Of a stretch of 56,707 nt of DNA, positions 1 to 9,116 are shown piece by piece (within the stretch, counting starts at the first letter, position 1; the number at the start of each line of letters is the position of its first letter). Position numbers and translations under genes: made by a program. The notes beneath the pieces were generated by a model. The model searched no databases, was not told the DNA's origin, and saw only the letters and a program-made list of their open reading frames with translations. The DNA lies in assembly GCA_021816765.1 (NCBI GenBank), contig JAKAXB010000003.1:164074-220780 (forward strand), given 5' to 3'. This stretch comes from Natronospirales bacterium (GTDB lineage: Bacteria > Pseudomonadota > Gammaproteobacteria > Natronospirales > REEB76).

Positions 1-1563
1 TACCAGCTTGAGATGCCCGCCGCCCAGGAGCCGCCGCTCCAATAAGCAAAACACGCCGTCAAAGCTGGGCTCCGGGAAACCCTGCCCCCAGGGGCCGGCC
101 TCCCGCAACAAGTCGGCGCATTCCAGCGTCAGGTATTCCGCTGTCAGTTCACCATCCGTATGCATAACACCCGCCAAATCGTCGGATGACAGCCAGCGGC
201 GCACTTCCGCATCAAAGGCATTCGCAAAGAGTTCCAACCCGTCAGCGGCGAGCGTAAGACCCGCCGCCATGGCATGACCGCCGAATTTGATGATGAGCCC
301 CGGGTGTTGAGTCGCCACCGCTTCCAGCACATCGCGAATGTGCACACCCTTTACCGACCGCGCGGAGCCCTTGAGGGTATTGCCATCGGCGCGGGCGAAC
401 GCGATCACCGGATGATGTACCCGATCTTTTATACGTGAGGCCACCAGTCCCACTACGCCCTGATGCCATTTCTCCTCGAACAGACACAAGCTGAACGGCG
501 GCGTCGGGTCATTTGCATTGAAACCCAGGCGGTCCAATTCGCGTAAAGCCTCATCCTGCATGCGCGCCTCGATATGGCGGCGCTCCTGGTTGAGTTCATC
601 CAGCCTCGCGGCAAGCTCGCGCGCCCGACCGGGCTCATCGGCGAGCAGACACTCGATGCCCAGCGACATGTCTGTCAGCCGGCCGGCGGCATTCAGCCGG
701 GGCGCCACGATAAAACCCAGATCAGCTGCGGTGATGCGCGTGGCGTCGCGGTTTCCAAGTTCCAGGAGAGCCCGGATACCCGGCACGCAGCGGCCGGCGC
801 GGATGCGCGCCAAACCCTGGGCCACCAACACGCGGTTGTTATGATCCAGCGGCACCAGATCCGCCACCGTACCCAGCGCCACAATGTCGAGAAATTCCGC
901 CAGATTCGGTTCCGGGATGCCGCTCGCTGCAAACCAGCCGCGCGCACGCAGATGGGCGCGCAAGGCCAGCAGCAGATAGAACACCACCCCCACGCCAGCG
1001 AGACACTTGCTCGGAAAACCGTCCTCCGCCAGATTGGGGTTGAGAATGGCATCGGCCGCCGGCAACTCCGTGCCGGGAAGGTGATGGTCCGTCACCAATA
1101 CCCGGATACCGGCGCGACGCGCTGCCTGCACCCCCGCGAGACTGGAAATTCCGTTGTCCACGGTGATGATGAGATCCGGCACACGCTCTGTGGCCAACGA
1201 CACTATTTCCGGCGTCAGGCCGTAGCCATACTCAAAGCGGTTCGGAACCAGATAATCCACCTGCTGCGCACCCAGCTTGCGCAGCGCGCGCACGCCGAGA
1301 GCGGAACTGGTGGCGCCATCGGCGTCAAAATCACCGATGATCAGGATGCGTTTCTGCCGTTCCAGACAGTCCATCAGCAAGGCAACGGCGGCATCCACAT
1401 TGCGAAGAGCCCGGAAGTCATGCAGCGTGGCTAGGGCATTGTCCAAATCCTTACTGTTGTGGATGTGACGCGTGGCATAGATACGTTGCAACAGCGGATG
1501 CAGTGTTTCCGGGAAACGCGTATCCGCAACGGGAATGCGGCGTTCGATACGGCGCGGGCTCAT
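1..1563 (-). CDS. recJ: Single-stranded-DNA-specific exonuclease RecJ (C-terminus cut by window edge)
   Basis: RecJ is a 5'-3' exonuclease on single-stranded DNA in RecF-pathway recombination and in mismatch and base-excision repair. The frame is open from the ATG at 1563 to base 1, giving 521 residues. Family members have about 570-580, so roughly the last 50-60 are outside the window. The translation contains the DHH-phosphoesterase motif I (IIGDFDADGATSSAL, about residues 60-75) and the name-giving VTDHHLPG motif further on, which supply Mn-binding Asp and His residues. The start is fixed by a 4-base ATGA overlap with the stop of the upstream rpfE-like gene, which implies translational coupling. 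Nothing in the visible part looks damaged. Confidence 0.95.
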   Translation of the reverse strand, partial: MSPRRIERRIPVADTRFPETLHPLLQRIYATRHIHNSKDLDNALATLHDFRALRNVDAAVALLMDCLERQKRILIIGDFDADGATSSALGVRALRKLGAQQVDYLVPNRFEYGYGLTPEIVSLATERVPDLIITVDNGISSLAGVQAARRAGIRVLVTDHHLPGTELPAADAILNPNLAEDGFPSKCLAGVGVVFYLLLALRAHLRARGWFAASGIPEPNLAEFLDIVALGTVADLVPLDHNNRVLVAQGLARIRAGRCVPGIRALLELGNRDATRITAADLGFIVAPRLNAAGRLTDMSLGIECLLADEPGRARELAARLDELNQERRHIEARMQDEALRELDRLGFNANDPTPPFSLCLFEEKWHQGVVGLVASRIKDRVHHPVIAFARADGNTLKGSARSVKGVHIRDVLEAVATQHPGLIIKFGGHAMAAGLTLAADGLELFANAFDAEVRRWLSSDDLAGVMHTDGELTAEYLTLECADLLREAGPWGQGFPEPSFDGVFCLLERRLLGGGHLKLV

Positions 1564-2519
1564 GCCGTGCCCAGGATTTCTGGCAAGGGCCGGCGGCGAC
1601 GCCAGAATCGCCGCAGTGAGGCCGGCGTGACCCGATAACAGCATTGGTTGCCGGGATAAATCAGTATCTCGCTGACATGCCGCTTCCGCAAGCCATGCAG
1701 CAGCGCTGCGGCAATCTGCTCTTCCACCTGCACTATCTCTGTCGGCGTCGTGCAATTGACTGCGATCAACTGCTTCTCCGGTCCCGAAGAGGTATCCAGC
1801 CTGCATGGCCAAGCACGGCAGTCACTGCCGGCAAATCGGGCCAGCCCTGCGATGAGAGGCCGGTCGGTCCACACCCTGCCGGGGCCCGTGGCCGGCGTTT
1901 CCGGCAACCGGCCGCCGCCCCAGAACCACAGGCTATTGATGGCGGGCCTGCCGGCCGCTTCACGGGCCTGATTCACGGGATGCTCAAAAAACAGCATCTG
2001 CACTTCATTCATGAAGCGTCTGAGCGACTGCCCATGCTCTCCGTCCGGCATGAATTCAAAAACCGGCTGACCGGCCACCCCGGCCGGATCATGGGTAACA
2101 CAGCGGAAAGGCGTCGGAACCCGCAGGTACCAGCGCTCGGGATGGGGCGTTTCCAGGTGGTAACCCTGAGCCGCGTAGGTACGGTTGAAGGTTTCCGAGA
2201 ACGCCCGGGCTTCTTCCGCTTGAACTTGCAGCACCGCGAGCGGCAGCATCACCAGTTGATCGCGATCCGCGGCAAGATGCACGGGGTCCGCGCGAAAATA
2301 GAAGCCGTTATCCCGCGCGCCGGTATCCGCAAGGCGCGTGAAAGGCGCCGCCATGAGGGTTTCCGCAGGCAGGCTGAAGCGATCCGCCAGTACGCCCATG
2401 ACACCGCCCTGTGGTGCGCCATGCGCATGCGCACGTGCAAGCAGCGTCTCCAGTGCCGGCAATCGGGGTGCGATGGCGCTGACAGCGGCAAGATCAGCGA
2501 GCAAAAGAGTCCATTGCAT
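1560..2519 (-). CDS. rpfE: RpfE-like regulatory protein / phosphoglycerate-mutase-like protein (COG4255 type)
   Basis: This 319-residue protein resembles the RpfE family, named after a gene of the Xanthomonas rpf cluster. That gene also lies beside recJ, and homologues are often labelled phosphoglycerate mutase-like. The biochemical role is not established and none is claimed here. Visible features are a hydrophobic, helix-rich N-terminus (MQWTLLLADLAAV) and a well-conserved central stretch with PHPERWYLR, FEFMPDG and the NSLWFWGGG motif typical of the family. No signal peptide is evident. The stop overlaps the recJ start (ATGA), so the two genes form a coupled pair. The family assignment is from memory of the conserved NSLWFWGGG segment and the recJ neighbourhood. 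Confidence 0.75.
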   Translation of the reverse strand: MQWTLLLADLAAVSAIAPRLPALETLLARAHAHGAPQGGVMGVLADRFSLPAETLMAAPFTRLADTGARDNGFYFRADPVHLAADRDQLVMLPLAVLQVQAEEARAFSETFNRTYAAQGYHLETPHPERWYLRVPTPFRCVTHDPAGVAGQPVFEFMPDGEHGQSLRRFMNEVQMLFFEHPVNQAREAAGRPAINSLWFWGGGRLPETPATGPGRVWTDRPLIAGLARFAGSDCRAWPCRLDTSSGPEKQLIAVNCTTPTEIVQVEEQIAAALLHGLRKRHVSEILIYPGNQCCYRVTPASLRRFWRRRRPLPEILGTA

Positions 2520-2586
2520 GGGGAGCAGCAGGCATGCTTGAAAGGTGCCTTGTGCCCATTATGCCGTTTCCCCTACCCTGTTGGCC

Positions 2587-2961
2587 ATGAAATTCACCAA
2601 AGAACTGCTCCCGGGCAACACCAAAGTCATCCGCGCCTATGCGCCGGGACGCATCAACGTCAACGATACGCTCCTCAGCCGGAGCTTCATCCTGACGCCC
2701 ACGCTGTTGCTGGAGGACTGGTCTCCGCAGCGGCTCGATGACATCACCCTGGAAACCCTGCAAGCTGCTTTGGCGCTGGAGCCGGAAATTCTCATCATCG
2801 GCACCGGTGCCACACTGCAATTCCCCGATGCACAGATCACGGCTGACATTCAGCGCCGTGGTATTGGCCTGGAAGTGCTGGATACCGCTGCCGCCTGCCG
2901 CACCTACAATGTGCTGGTGAGTGAAAACCGGAATGTGGCGGCGGCGCTGCTCATGATTTAA
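2587..2961 (+). CDS. Mth938-like (DUF498) domain protein
   Basis: A 124-residue single-domain protein of the Mth938-like/DUF498 family. It is small and soluble, and its relatives include the mitochondrial complex I assembly factor NDUFAF3. The bacterial function is unknown. Family hallmarks seen are SFILTPTLLLEDW near residue 35, the EILIIGTGA core, and the C-terminal DTAAACRTYNVL segment. The ATG at 2587 is preferred: the frame extends upstream to 2545, but the extra 14 residues do not look like the family N-terminus. The gene is divergent from the rpfE-like gene. A weak promoter-like pair (TTGAAA at 2538-2543, TATGCC at 2560-2565, 16-base spacing) lies in the 67-base gap. Confidence 0.85.
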   Translation: MKFTKELLPGNTKVIRAYAPGRINVNDTLLSRSFILTPTLLLEDWSPQRLDDITLETLQAALALEPEILIIGTGATLQFPDAQITADIQRRGIGLEVLDTAAACRTYNVLVSENRNVAAALLMI

Positions 2962-3192
2962 AGCGAGCGCATGCTAATCTGCTGTGGACCGATCCCTATT
3001 ATCAAACGTTGCAACAAATCCGCTATATTCAATCGTATTTATTGTTATCGTTATTGGGCTTTTTCTGAACTGGGCGGGTGTAGAGTAATCGGAGACAGAC
3101 TGCGGTTCTTCATTTGTAGAATATCAGTATGTTGGCCGTCTGCTTTTCCCGCTGTCACACGACGATTACGCATACGCTCAATTGCAGAATTG

Positions 3193-4212
3193 CTATTCAA
3201 ACAGCGATTCCTCCGACAGCCCTTCCGCTTCCAGAATCTGCCGCAGCCGCTTGAGGGCATCCATCTGAATCTGGCGCACCCGCTCGCGGGTGACGCCAAT
3301 CTGGTTGCCCACCTGTTCCAGCGTGCCTTTTTCATGACCGTTGAGGCCAAAGCGGCGTTCCACCACTTCACGCTGCTTTTCGTTCAGGCGCGTCAGCCAT
3401 TTCTCCACGATCGTCTCCAGGTCCGTATCCTGGAGCAGCTGCGCGGGGTCGGTGTTGTTTTCATCGGGAATGGCGTCCAGCAGCAGCCGGTCGCTATCCT
3501 TGCCGATAGGCGTGTCCACGGAAGCGATACGTTCGTTGAGACCCAGGAGTCGCTTCACGTCTTCAATGGGTTTTTCCATAAGCTCCGCGATTTCCTCCGG
3601 CGTGGGTTCCCGGTCCAGAGACTGGGACAATTTGCGTGCGGCGCGCAGATACAGGTTGAGCTCCTTGATGACGTGGATGGGCAGGCGGATGGTGCGGGTC
3701 TGGTTCATGATGGCCCGCTCGATGGTCTGGCGAATCCACCAGGTGGCGTAGGTGGAAAAACGGAAGCCGCGCTCCGGATCGAATTTCTCCACTGCGTGGA
3801 TCAGCCCCAGGTTGCCTTCTTCGATGAGATCCAGAAGCGGCAGGCCGCGATGGATGTACTTGCGCGAGATCTTCACCACCAGCCGCAGATTGCTTTCGAT
3901 CATGCGCCGGCGTGAGACTTCATCGCCCTTGAGAGCGCGGCGGCCGTAATGGACTTCTTCCTCGGCGGTGAGCAGCGGCGTGTAGCCGATTTCGGCCATG
4001 TACATGCGGGTGGCGTCGAGCTGTTCTCCCCCGAACTGCGGTTCGGGCTCCGCCGGTTCCGGCGTAAACACCGCGGCCACCCCGCCGTCCAGCGGGGACT
4101 CCTCGGCGTCACCTTCCAGCAGGACGCAGGTATTCGACGGCTCCTCTCCCTCGGGTTCGGGAAACAGCGCCTCTTCCGGTTCCGGCATGCCGTCGCGATT
4201 GAAGCCTGTCAT
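3193..4212 (-). CDS. rpoS: RNA polymerase sigma factor RpoS (sigma-38)
   Basis: Stationary-phase and general-stress sigma factor, 339 residues. After an acidic, proline-rich N-terminus of about 60 residues come region 1.2 ([19 protein letters not shown]), region 2 ([34 protein letters not shown]), region 3 ([14 protein letters not shown]), and region 4 with a helix-turn-helix ([19 protein letters not shown]). The lysine in HVIKELN corresponds to the residue contacted by the adaptor RssB in E. coli, so regulated ClpXP proteolysis is possible by homology. I chose the ATG at 4212 over the TTG at 4236 because a GGAGAG Shine-Dalgarno sequence (4224-4229) sits 11 bases upstream. It is the last gene of surE-pcm-nlpD-rpoS; in E. 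coli the main rpoS promoter lies inside nlpD. Confidence 0.97.
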   Translation of the reverse strand: MTGFNRDGMPEPEEALFPEPEGEEPSNTCVLLEGDAEESPLDGGVAAVFTPEPAEPEPQFGGEQLDATRMYMAEIGYTPLLTAEEEVHYGRRALKGDEVSRRRMIESNLRLVVKISRKYIHRGLPLLDLIEEGNLGLIHAVEKFDPERGFRFSTYATWWIRQTIERAIMNQTRTIRLPIHVIKELNLYLRAARKLSQSLDREPTPEEIAELMEKPIEDVKRLLGLNERIASVDTPIGKDSDRLLLDAIPDENNTDPAQLLQDTDLETIVEKWLTRLNEKQREVVERRFGLNGHEKGTLEQVGNQIGVTRERVRQIQMDALKRLRQILEAEGLSEESLFE

Positions 4213-4282
4213 GACACCCTGGGCTCTCCCCGGCAAACGTATGCAGCTAATCTTGCCAATGGTTTGACCCTGGATGCAAGCG

Positions 4283-5044
4283 TCATCGCCGCGGCAGATA
4301 GCTCAGGGGATTCACGGGTTTGCCGTTATAGCGAATCTCGAAATGCAGCTCCGGATGCCCGTCACGTCCGAGCCCCATGCTGGCGATGCGCTCCCCGGCC
4401 TTCACAATATCACCTTCCCGCACCAGCATCTCCGCGTTGTCCGCGTACGCACTGAGAAATTGCTCGCTGTTCTTGATAATGATGAGCTTGCCGTAACCGA
4501 TGATGCTGCTGCCGGTGTACACCACCTTGCCGGCCGCTGCGGCGTAGATGTCCTCACCCTGCACGCCGCTGATATCAATGCCTTTGGCGAACGGGTTATC
4601 CGCGTGGTACATGCGGATGATCGCGCCTTGCGCCGGCCATACCCAGCGGATGGAGCCGGATGGCGGAATAAAATCCGGCGTCGGCGCGGACGTGATGGAG
4701 GCTGACACCGCGGAACGCGGTGGAGAAGAGGCCGTTGCCGCCGCATGCGCCAGGGCGGATGCCGGCGCCGCCAGCACCAGCGTCTGGCCCGGCTTGATGA
4801 GGTAACCGGAGCCGATGCCGTTCCATGCGGCCACGTCGTGGTAATCGAGGCCGTAGCGCCAGGCGATGGAATACAGCGTATCGCCGGGTTTCACGGTGTA
4901 CTGGTTGGGAATGGGTTCCGCCGCCACACCTTTCTGGGCAGAGGGATAGGCAGCGGGAGGATTCCAGGTCAGCGCGCCGGCACAACCGGTCAACAGACCG
5001 ATGCACAAGGCAGCCACACCGAAACGCCGCAGGCGGCCGCTCAA
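4283..5044 (-). CDS. nlpD: Murein hydrolase activator lipoprotein NlpD (LysM + degenerate M23)
   Basis: Outer-membrane lipoprotein of 253 residues that in E. coli activates the amidase AmiC during cell separation. A lipoprotein signal (IGLLTGC, lipidated Cys near residue 21) is followed by a LysM domain ([20 protein letters not shown], about 47-91), a Ser/Ala-rich linker, and a C-terminal LytM/M23 domain (about 130-253). The peptidase site is broken. The usual HxGxD segment reads FAKGIDIS with no His, and the HLH-type segment reads AYADN, although LHFEI keeps its His. An activator role rather than an enzymatic one is therefore inferred. The start is a TTG that overlaps the pcm TGA (TTGA); no better upstream or downstream ATG keeps the signal peptide intact. 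Confidence 0.93.
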   Translation of the reverse strand: MSGRLRRFGVAALCIGLLTGCAGALTWNPPAAYPSAQKGVAAEPIPNQYTVKPGDTLYSIAWRYGLDYHDVAAWNGIGSGYLIKPGQTLVLAAPASALAHAAATASSPPRSAVSASITSAPTPDFIPPSGSIRWVWPAQGAIIRMYHADNPFAKGIDISGVQGEDIYAAAAGKVVYTGSSIIGYGKLIIIKNSEQFLSAYADNAEMLVREGDIVKAGERIASMGLGRDGHPELHFEIRYNGKPVNPLSYLPRR

Positions 5045-5706
5045 TCCAGACCTCCCACCAGCGGCACAAAGCTGACCCTGTCGAGCACTTCCCGCGCGCA
5101 GTGCGCTGCATCGCGGCGCGTGATGAGCAGTAATTCCTGACTGCTCTGCCCGCCCACGGGAATCACCATGCGCCCACCCACGGCAAGCTGCTCCAGCAGC
5201 GCCGGCGGTACTTCTGCGGGCGCGGCGGTCACCAGAATGCCGTCATAGGGCGCGTGCTGCGCCCAGCCCCAGCCGCCGTCCGCGTGCCGGAAACGCACAT
5301 TGCGGATCTTGAGTGCGCTCAATATCTGACGGGCGCGCTGTTGCAACAACGCCAGGCGTTCAACGGTGTACACCTGTTTCACCAGCGCGGCCAGGATCAG
5401 GGTCTGGTAACCGCAGCCGGTACCCACTTCCAATACCTTCTCCGGCACGCCTTCCGCCAACAGTGCGGCGGTCATGCGCGCGACGATATAAGGCTGGGAA
5501 ATGGTCTGGCCGAAACCGATGGGCAACGCCGTATCCTCATAAGCGCGGCTGGCCAGGGCTTCGTCCACGAACAGATGACGCGGCGTGGAACGGATGAGAT
5601 TGAGTACCGCAGCGTCGCGAATACCCTGTTCCCTGAGACGCGTCACCAGCCGTTCGCGGGTGCGCGCGGAAGTCATGCCGATGCCGCGCGTGCCGGTGGC
5701 ATTCAT
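5041..5706 (-). CDS. pcm: Protein-L-isoaspartate O-methyltransferase
   Basis: Repairs isoaspartyl residues in aged proteins by transferring a methyl group from S-adenosylmethionine; cytoplasmic. The 221-residue product has the PCMT fold. An N-terminal helical region with [21 protein letters not shown] and the [13 protein letters not shown] substrate-binding segment is followed by the SAM motif [13 protein letters not shown] (about 83-94) and motif III ([13 protein letters not shown]). The ATG at 5706 overlaps the surE stop as ATGA, which decides the start over an upstream in-frame start. It sits between surE and nlpD, the classic order, and its own stop overlaps the nlpD start. Confidence 0.95.
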   Translation of the reverse strand: MNATGTRGIGMTSARTRERLVTRLREQGIRDAAVLNLIRSTPRHLFVDEALASRAYEDTALPIGFGQTISQPYIVARMTAALLAEGVPEKVLEVGTGCGYQTLILAALVKQVYTVERLALLQQRARQILSALKIRNVRFRHADGGWGWAQHAPYDGILVTAAPAEVPPALLEQLAVGGRMVIPVGGQSSQELLLITRRDAAHCAREVLDRVSFVPLVGGLD

Positions 5707-6467
5707 GGCAAGGGCATTCCCTGCAGCCACTGGGACAGGGGATCGAGCGCGGTGTAACGCGTGAGATCAATCTGCAGGGGCGTGACCGACACGCAGCCGC
5801 GGCGCACCGCGTGGAAATCCGTGCCGGGGCCGGCATCCTGCTCGGCACCCGGTGGACCCACCCAATAGATGGGCCGGCCGCGCGGGTCGGTGGTCTTGGT
5901 GACCGGCTCGGAACGGTGCCGATGGCCGAGACGCGTGGCCTCGACTCCCTTTAGTTCCGTCCACGGCACCGCCGGCACGTTCACATTGAGAATGGTATCC
6001 GCCGGCAGTGGATGGCTGAGCAGCCGCCGCACCAGATCGCAAGTCACACGTGCCGCCGTAGCATAGTGCCCGGACGTTTCCGTGACCAGCGATACGGCGA
6101 TGGCGGGAAATCCGAGGAAACGCCCCTCGATGGCGGCCGCCACCGTGCCGGAATACAGCACGTCGTCGCCCAGGTTGGCGCCGGCATTGATGCCGGAGAC
6201 CACCATGTCGGGCTCCTCCTGCAACAGGCCGGTGATGGCCAGATGCACGCAATCCGTGGGGGTGCCGTCCACACATACCACCCCCGGTTCATCCTGGCGC
6301 ACCCGCAAGGGCGCATCCAGGGTCAGGGAATGGCTGGTGCCGCTGCGGTTGCGGTCCGGGGCAACAATGGTGACGCCGGCGAAGCCGCGCAGCGCTTCGG
6401 CCAGGCAGCGCAGGCCTTCGGCACGGCAGCCATCATCATTACTGAGCAGGATTTTCACGTAGCGCAT
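5703..6467 (-). CDS. surE: 5'/3'-nucleotidase SurE
   Basis: Metal-dependent nucleoside monophosphate phosphatase (survival protein), 254 residues. The N-terminal metal site is intact: ILLSNDDG with the Asp pair at about residues 10-11. It is followed by the conserved [15 protein letters not shown] loop and the [18 protein letters not shown] segment that carries the remaining ligands. This is the first gene of the surE-pcm-nlpD-rpoS operon. A 76-base divergent intergenic region separates it from the Smr-domain gene and presumably holds the operon promoter, but I could not find a convincing -35/-10 pair there. Confidence 0.96.
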   Translation of the reverse strand: MRYVKILLSNDDGCRAEGLRCLAEALRGFAGVTIVAPDRNRSGTSHSLTLDAPLRVRQDEPGVVCVDGTPTDCVHLAITGLLQEEPDMVVSGINAGANLGDDVLYSGTVAAAIEGRFLGFPAIAVSLVTETSGHYATAARVTCDLVRRLLSHPLPADTILNVNVPAVPWTELKGVEATRLGHRHRSEPVTKTTDPRGRPIYWVGPPGAEQDAGPGTDFHAVRRGCVSVTPLQIDLTRYTALDPLSQWLQGMPLP

Positions 6468-6543
6468 TCCGCCGGCGGAGCAGCGGCATTAGGATACTGT
6501 AAAAAGGCACTTGATATACTCACACTGGCGGCCAAGTGAGCAG

Positions 6544-7083
6544 ATGAGCGATCGGTTCAAACTGAGTGACAGCGAGGCACGGCTGTTCCGCGACGCGGTG
6601 GCCGATACCAGGCCATTGCCGTCCAAACCGCTGCATCGCGGACCCAGACCCAGGCTGCGCGCTCGCTTCGCACGCGCCGCCGAGCGGGAAATACTGGAGG
6701 AGAGCATGTCGGGCCCGCCGGACCCCGCCGAACCGCTGGTGGGCGAGGGTTTGTACTACGCCAAACCCGGCGTGCAACACGCTCTCCTGCGAAAGCTGCG
6801 TCGCGGCCATTTCAGTGTCGGCGCGGAACTGGACCTGCACGGCCTGCGCAGCGCGGACGCGCGCCTTGTCTTGGCCGAGTTTTTGCGTGATGCACGCGGC
6901 CGGCGCATCCGCTGCGTATGCATCATCCATGGCAAGGGATATCGTTCCGGCCCGCGCGGACCCGTGCTCAAACAGAAACTCAACGACTGGTTGCGGCAGC
7001 GGGACCAGGTCATCGCCTTCTGCTCGGCACGTCCGGTGGACGGCGGCACGGGCGCAGTGTACGTGTTATTGAACAACCGCTGA
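6544..7083 (+). CDS. Smr-domain protein (SmrA/SmrB-like)
   Basis: A 179-residue protein with a C-terminal Smr domain. Related Smr domains act as RNA or DNA endonucleases; SmrB of E. coli cleaves mRNA at collided ribosomes. Which of these applies here cannot be told. Diagnostic motifs are LDLHGL (about residue 97), IHGKGYRSG (about 128) and the terminal GGTGAVYVLL. The N-terminal half is basic and Pro/Arg-rich (SKPLHRGPRPRLRAR), as in stand-alone SmrA-type proteins. The ATG at 6544 (MSDRFKLSD) is preferred over an upstream TTG at 6511 because family members begin close to the SDxF segment. It is divergent from surE. Confidence 0.88.
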   Translation: MSDRFKLSDSEARLFRDAVADTRPLPSKPLHRGPRPRLRARFARAAEREILEESMSGPPDPAEPLVGEGLYYAKPGVQHALLRKLRRGHFSVGAELDLHGLRSADARLVLAEFLRDARGRRIRCVCIIHGKGYRSGPRGPVLKQKLNDWLRQRDQVIAFCSARPVDGGTGAVYVLLNNR

Positions 7084-7116
7084 TTACTCGGATCACATCC
7101 CCGGAGGATAGCAAGC

Positions 7117-7296
7117 ATGCACATCACGCTGAACATCAATCTGCTGGTAATCTTCACCCTGATCGGCGGCCTGATCGTCCTGTTCTGGCCCAGGTTTCTG
7201 GAACGATTCAAGCCGTTGCGCTATGTCATTGGTATCAGCCTGCTGATACTCGGCGTGATGAGCCTGTTTGGCTTGCACATCTTCATCATCAACTGA
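7117..7296 (+). CDS. Small two-helix membrane protein (DUF3096-like), 59 aa
   Basis: A short gene encoding 59 residues. A strong Shine-Dalgarno GGAGGA lies at 7103-7108, 8 bases before the ATG at 7117. The product is almost entirely two hydrophobic helices (LLVIFTLIGGLIVLFW and YVIGISLLILGVMSLFG) joined by a basic loop (PRFLERFKPLR), and ends FIIN. The helix-PRxL-helix-GxxSL layout resembles the DUF3096 family of small inner-membrane proteins of unknown function; that family call is from pattern memory. It follows the Smr gene by 33 bases on the same strand and may share its transcript. It converges on the enoyl-CoA isomerase gene, whose stop begins 10 bases further on. Confidence 0.75.
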   Translation: MHITLNINLLVIFTLIGGLIVLFWPRFLERFKPLRYVIGISLLILGVMSLFGLHIFIIN

Positions 7297-7306
7297 CGTC
7301 CTGGCG

Positions 7307-8065
7307 TCACCCTTTGCGCGCAGCCAGTTGCGCCACCAACGCCCGCATGGCCGCCTGGGTCTCGGCGCTGAACCATACTTGCATAAGCTCCTCATGGCTG
7401 CGCTCACCGAGCTCCGAAAATAGCGTGGCCAGGTCGGCGCGGGCCAGTTTGCGCGTCGCAGCAACGGCATGCGGCGGCAAGGACAGCAGTTCACGACACC
7501 AGCCGAGTGTCGCCGGAATCGTTTCCTCGGGGGCCGTCAGAGCATCCACCAGACCGATACGCAGAGCTTCGGCGGGAGAGATCAGCAGGCCGTGCATGCA
7601 AAGGCGTTCCGCCTGATGCGCACCCACCAGCCGTTTAAGGGCGGCGTGGATCACCGCCGGCACCGGCAAGCCCACACGCACCTCATTGAGGCCGATCTTG
7701 AAGTCGCCCTGGGCGGCAATGCGCGTGTCGCAGAAGATGGCCAGCACCGCTCCGCCCGCGGGACTGTGCCCTGTCAGCGCCGCCGCCACCGGTATCGGCG
7801 ACAGAGCGATGACGCGCAGCAGGCTGATGAACTCCCGCCAGAATGTGCTCATGGTGTTGCCGTCGAGCTGCAGCAGCTCCGGCACATCCAGGCCGGCGGA
7901 AAACATGCCCGGCACGCCGGACAGTATGAGTGCGCGGGCGCCACTTGCAGGCGCCGTCTCGATGGCCGCATGCAACGCGTGCACCAGAGCGGGATTGAGG
8001 GCGTTGGCCGGCGGCCGTGTCATCCTCAGTTCGAGTACCCCACCGTGTTCAATCTTCGTGAGCAT
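7307..8065 (-). CDS. Enoyl-CoA hydratase/isomerase family protein, probably delta3,delta2-enoyl-CoA isomerase
   Basis: A 252-residue crotonase-fold enzyme acting on acyl-CoA thioesters. The oxyanion-hole segment GMFSAGLDVPELL and the second segment HSPAGGAVLAIFCDTRIAA are more like mitochondrial delta3,delta2-enoyl-CoA isomerase (ECI1) than enoyl-CoA hydratase. The KIGLNEVRVGL segment carries a Glu at the position of the ECI1 catalytic Glu. I therefore infer a role in beta-oxidation of unsaturated fatty acids, shifting 3-enoyl to 2-enoyl-CoA. The ATG at 8065 (MLTKIEHGG) lies inside the last codons of truD, a 17-base overlap, so the gene is probably translated from the tail of the truD-containing transcript. 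A plain hydratase is the alternative. Confidence 0.82.
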   Translation of the reverse strand: MLTKIEHGGVLELRMTRPPANALNPALVHALHAAIETAPASGARALILSGVPGMFSAGLDVPELLQLDGNTMSTFWREFISLLRVIALSPIPVAAALTGHSPAGGAVLAIFCDTRIAAQGDFKIGLNEVRVGLPVPAVIHAALKRLVGAHQAERLCMHGLLISPAEALRIGLVDALTAPEETIPATLGWCRELLSLPPHAVAATRKLARADLATLFSELGERSHEELMQVWFSAETQAAMRALVAQLAARKG

Positions 8066-9110
8066 CACTCTCTCCCACATCCGCAGGGTCGCTATCCACC
8101 AGTTCCCGCAGCACCGCCGTGGCATAGGCGCCCGCCGGCAGAAAAAATTCCAGCTCCAGTACGCGTTCTCCCGGTGACTGCCAGTGCAAATCCATCACGG
8201 GCAAGCGCAGCGCACGGCGTGCAGATTCCAGCCCCGCCGCCTCCAGGCCGCGGGCAAATGCAGCATAGTCGCGTGCCACCCGGGTTTCCAGCATCAGCAC
8301 TTGTCCGGAGACGCGGGTATCACCCCTGCCCCACAAAGGTCCTGTGGGATGCACATCACCCGCCGCGGAACGCGCTGCCAAGGTAGCATCCGCGCTATCC
8401 GCATGAAACACACTGTGGCTGCCGTCCAGCATGCACACTTCGCCCGGCAAGACCTTGTCCCAAGTGTGGTCTGCGACACGCTGTGACACAACGGCATTGA
8501 AGATGAGGCCGCGGGCCGTGGATAACAACAAGCTGCGCAAATTGCGGTCGCGGATGGACAATTCGCTGCTGAAAAATGCCGCAGCGCGCGCAATATTGGC
8601 GCCGCCGCGGCCGAAGCGCTGCGGACCGAAATAATTGGGTACTCCCCGCTGACGGATTTGCGCAAGCCGCGACTCCAGCGCGGCGGCCGGTGCCGCCAAG
8701 TCACGCAGCACCAGGCGAAAACGGTTGCCCTTGAGGGCACCGGTGCGCAATTTGCGGCGGTGGCGCGCTGCCGCCAGCACGCGGAATTCAGGATGAGTCT
8801 GCGTGGACCAATCCGGCTCGGGGTGCTTGCCCAGCCACAGGCTGAAATGCTGCACGGCCACCGCCTGCCGGTCCTTGCGGCCGGCAAAACTCACATCGCG
8901 TGGCGGGATGCCCGCCATGCGGGCGAGTTCCTTCGCCACCCATTGGGTGTTGGCGCCCCGCTTCTCCACGCGCACCAACACATGCTCGCCATCGCCTTGG
9001 GCCTTGAAGCCGAGTACTTCCTCCACACGAAAATCCTCAGGCGTGGTGCGCATGCGGGCACGGCCCGGAACGGCGCCGTGCGCGCGGGCCCACTGAAATT
9101 GGTCCTGCAT
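8049..9110 (-). CDS. truD: tRNA pseudouridine(13) synthase TruD
   Basis: Isomerises uridine 13 of tRNA(Glu) to pseudouridine. The 353-residue protein carries the TruD motif FAGRKDRQA with the catalytic Asp at residue 80, the same number as in E. coli, and the family motif VPNYFGPQRFG (about 155-165). The TruD insertion domain follows (residues about 165-305). It belongs to the conserved gammaproteobacterial ftsB-ispD-ispF-truD order, and 6 bases separate it from ispF. In E. coli surE follows truD; here an enoyl-CoA isomerase, a small membrane gene and a Smr gene lie between truD and surE. Confidence 0.96.
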   Translation of the reverse strand: MQDQFQWARAHGAVPGRARMRTTPEDFRVEEVLGFKAQGDGEHVLVRVEKRGANTQWVAKELARMAGIPPRDVSFAGRKDRQAVAVQHFSLWLGKHPEPDWSTQTHPEFRVLAAARHRRKLRTGALKGNRFRLVLRDLAAPAAALESRLAQIRQRGVPNYFGPQRFGRGGANIARAAAFFSSELSIRDRNLRSLLLSTARGLIFNAVVSQRVADHTWDKVLPGEVCMLDGSHSVFHADSADATLAARSAAGDVHPTGPLWGRGDTRVSGQVLMLETRVARDYAAFARGLEAAGLESARRALRLPVMDLHWQSPGERVLELEFFLPAGAYATAVLRELVDSDPADVGESDAHED

Positions 9111-9116
9111 GGCAAA

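Noticed and set aside
3051-3175. Possible 40-residue ORF just downstream of rpoS
   Set aside because: No Shine-Dalgarno, no hydrophobic or conserved feature; probably chance.
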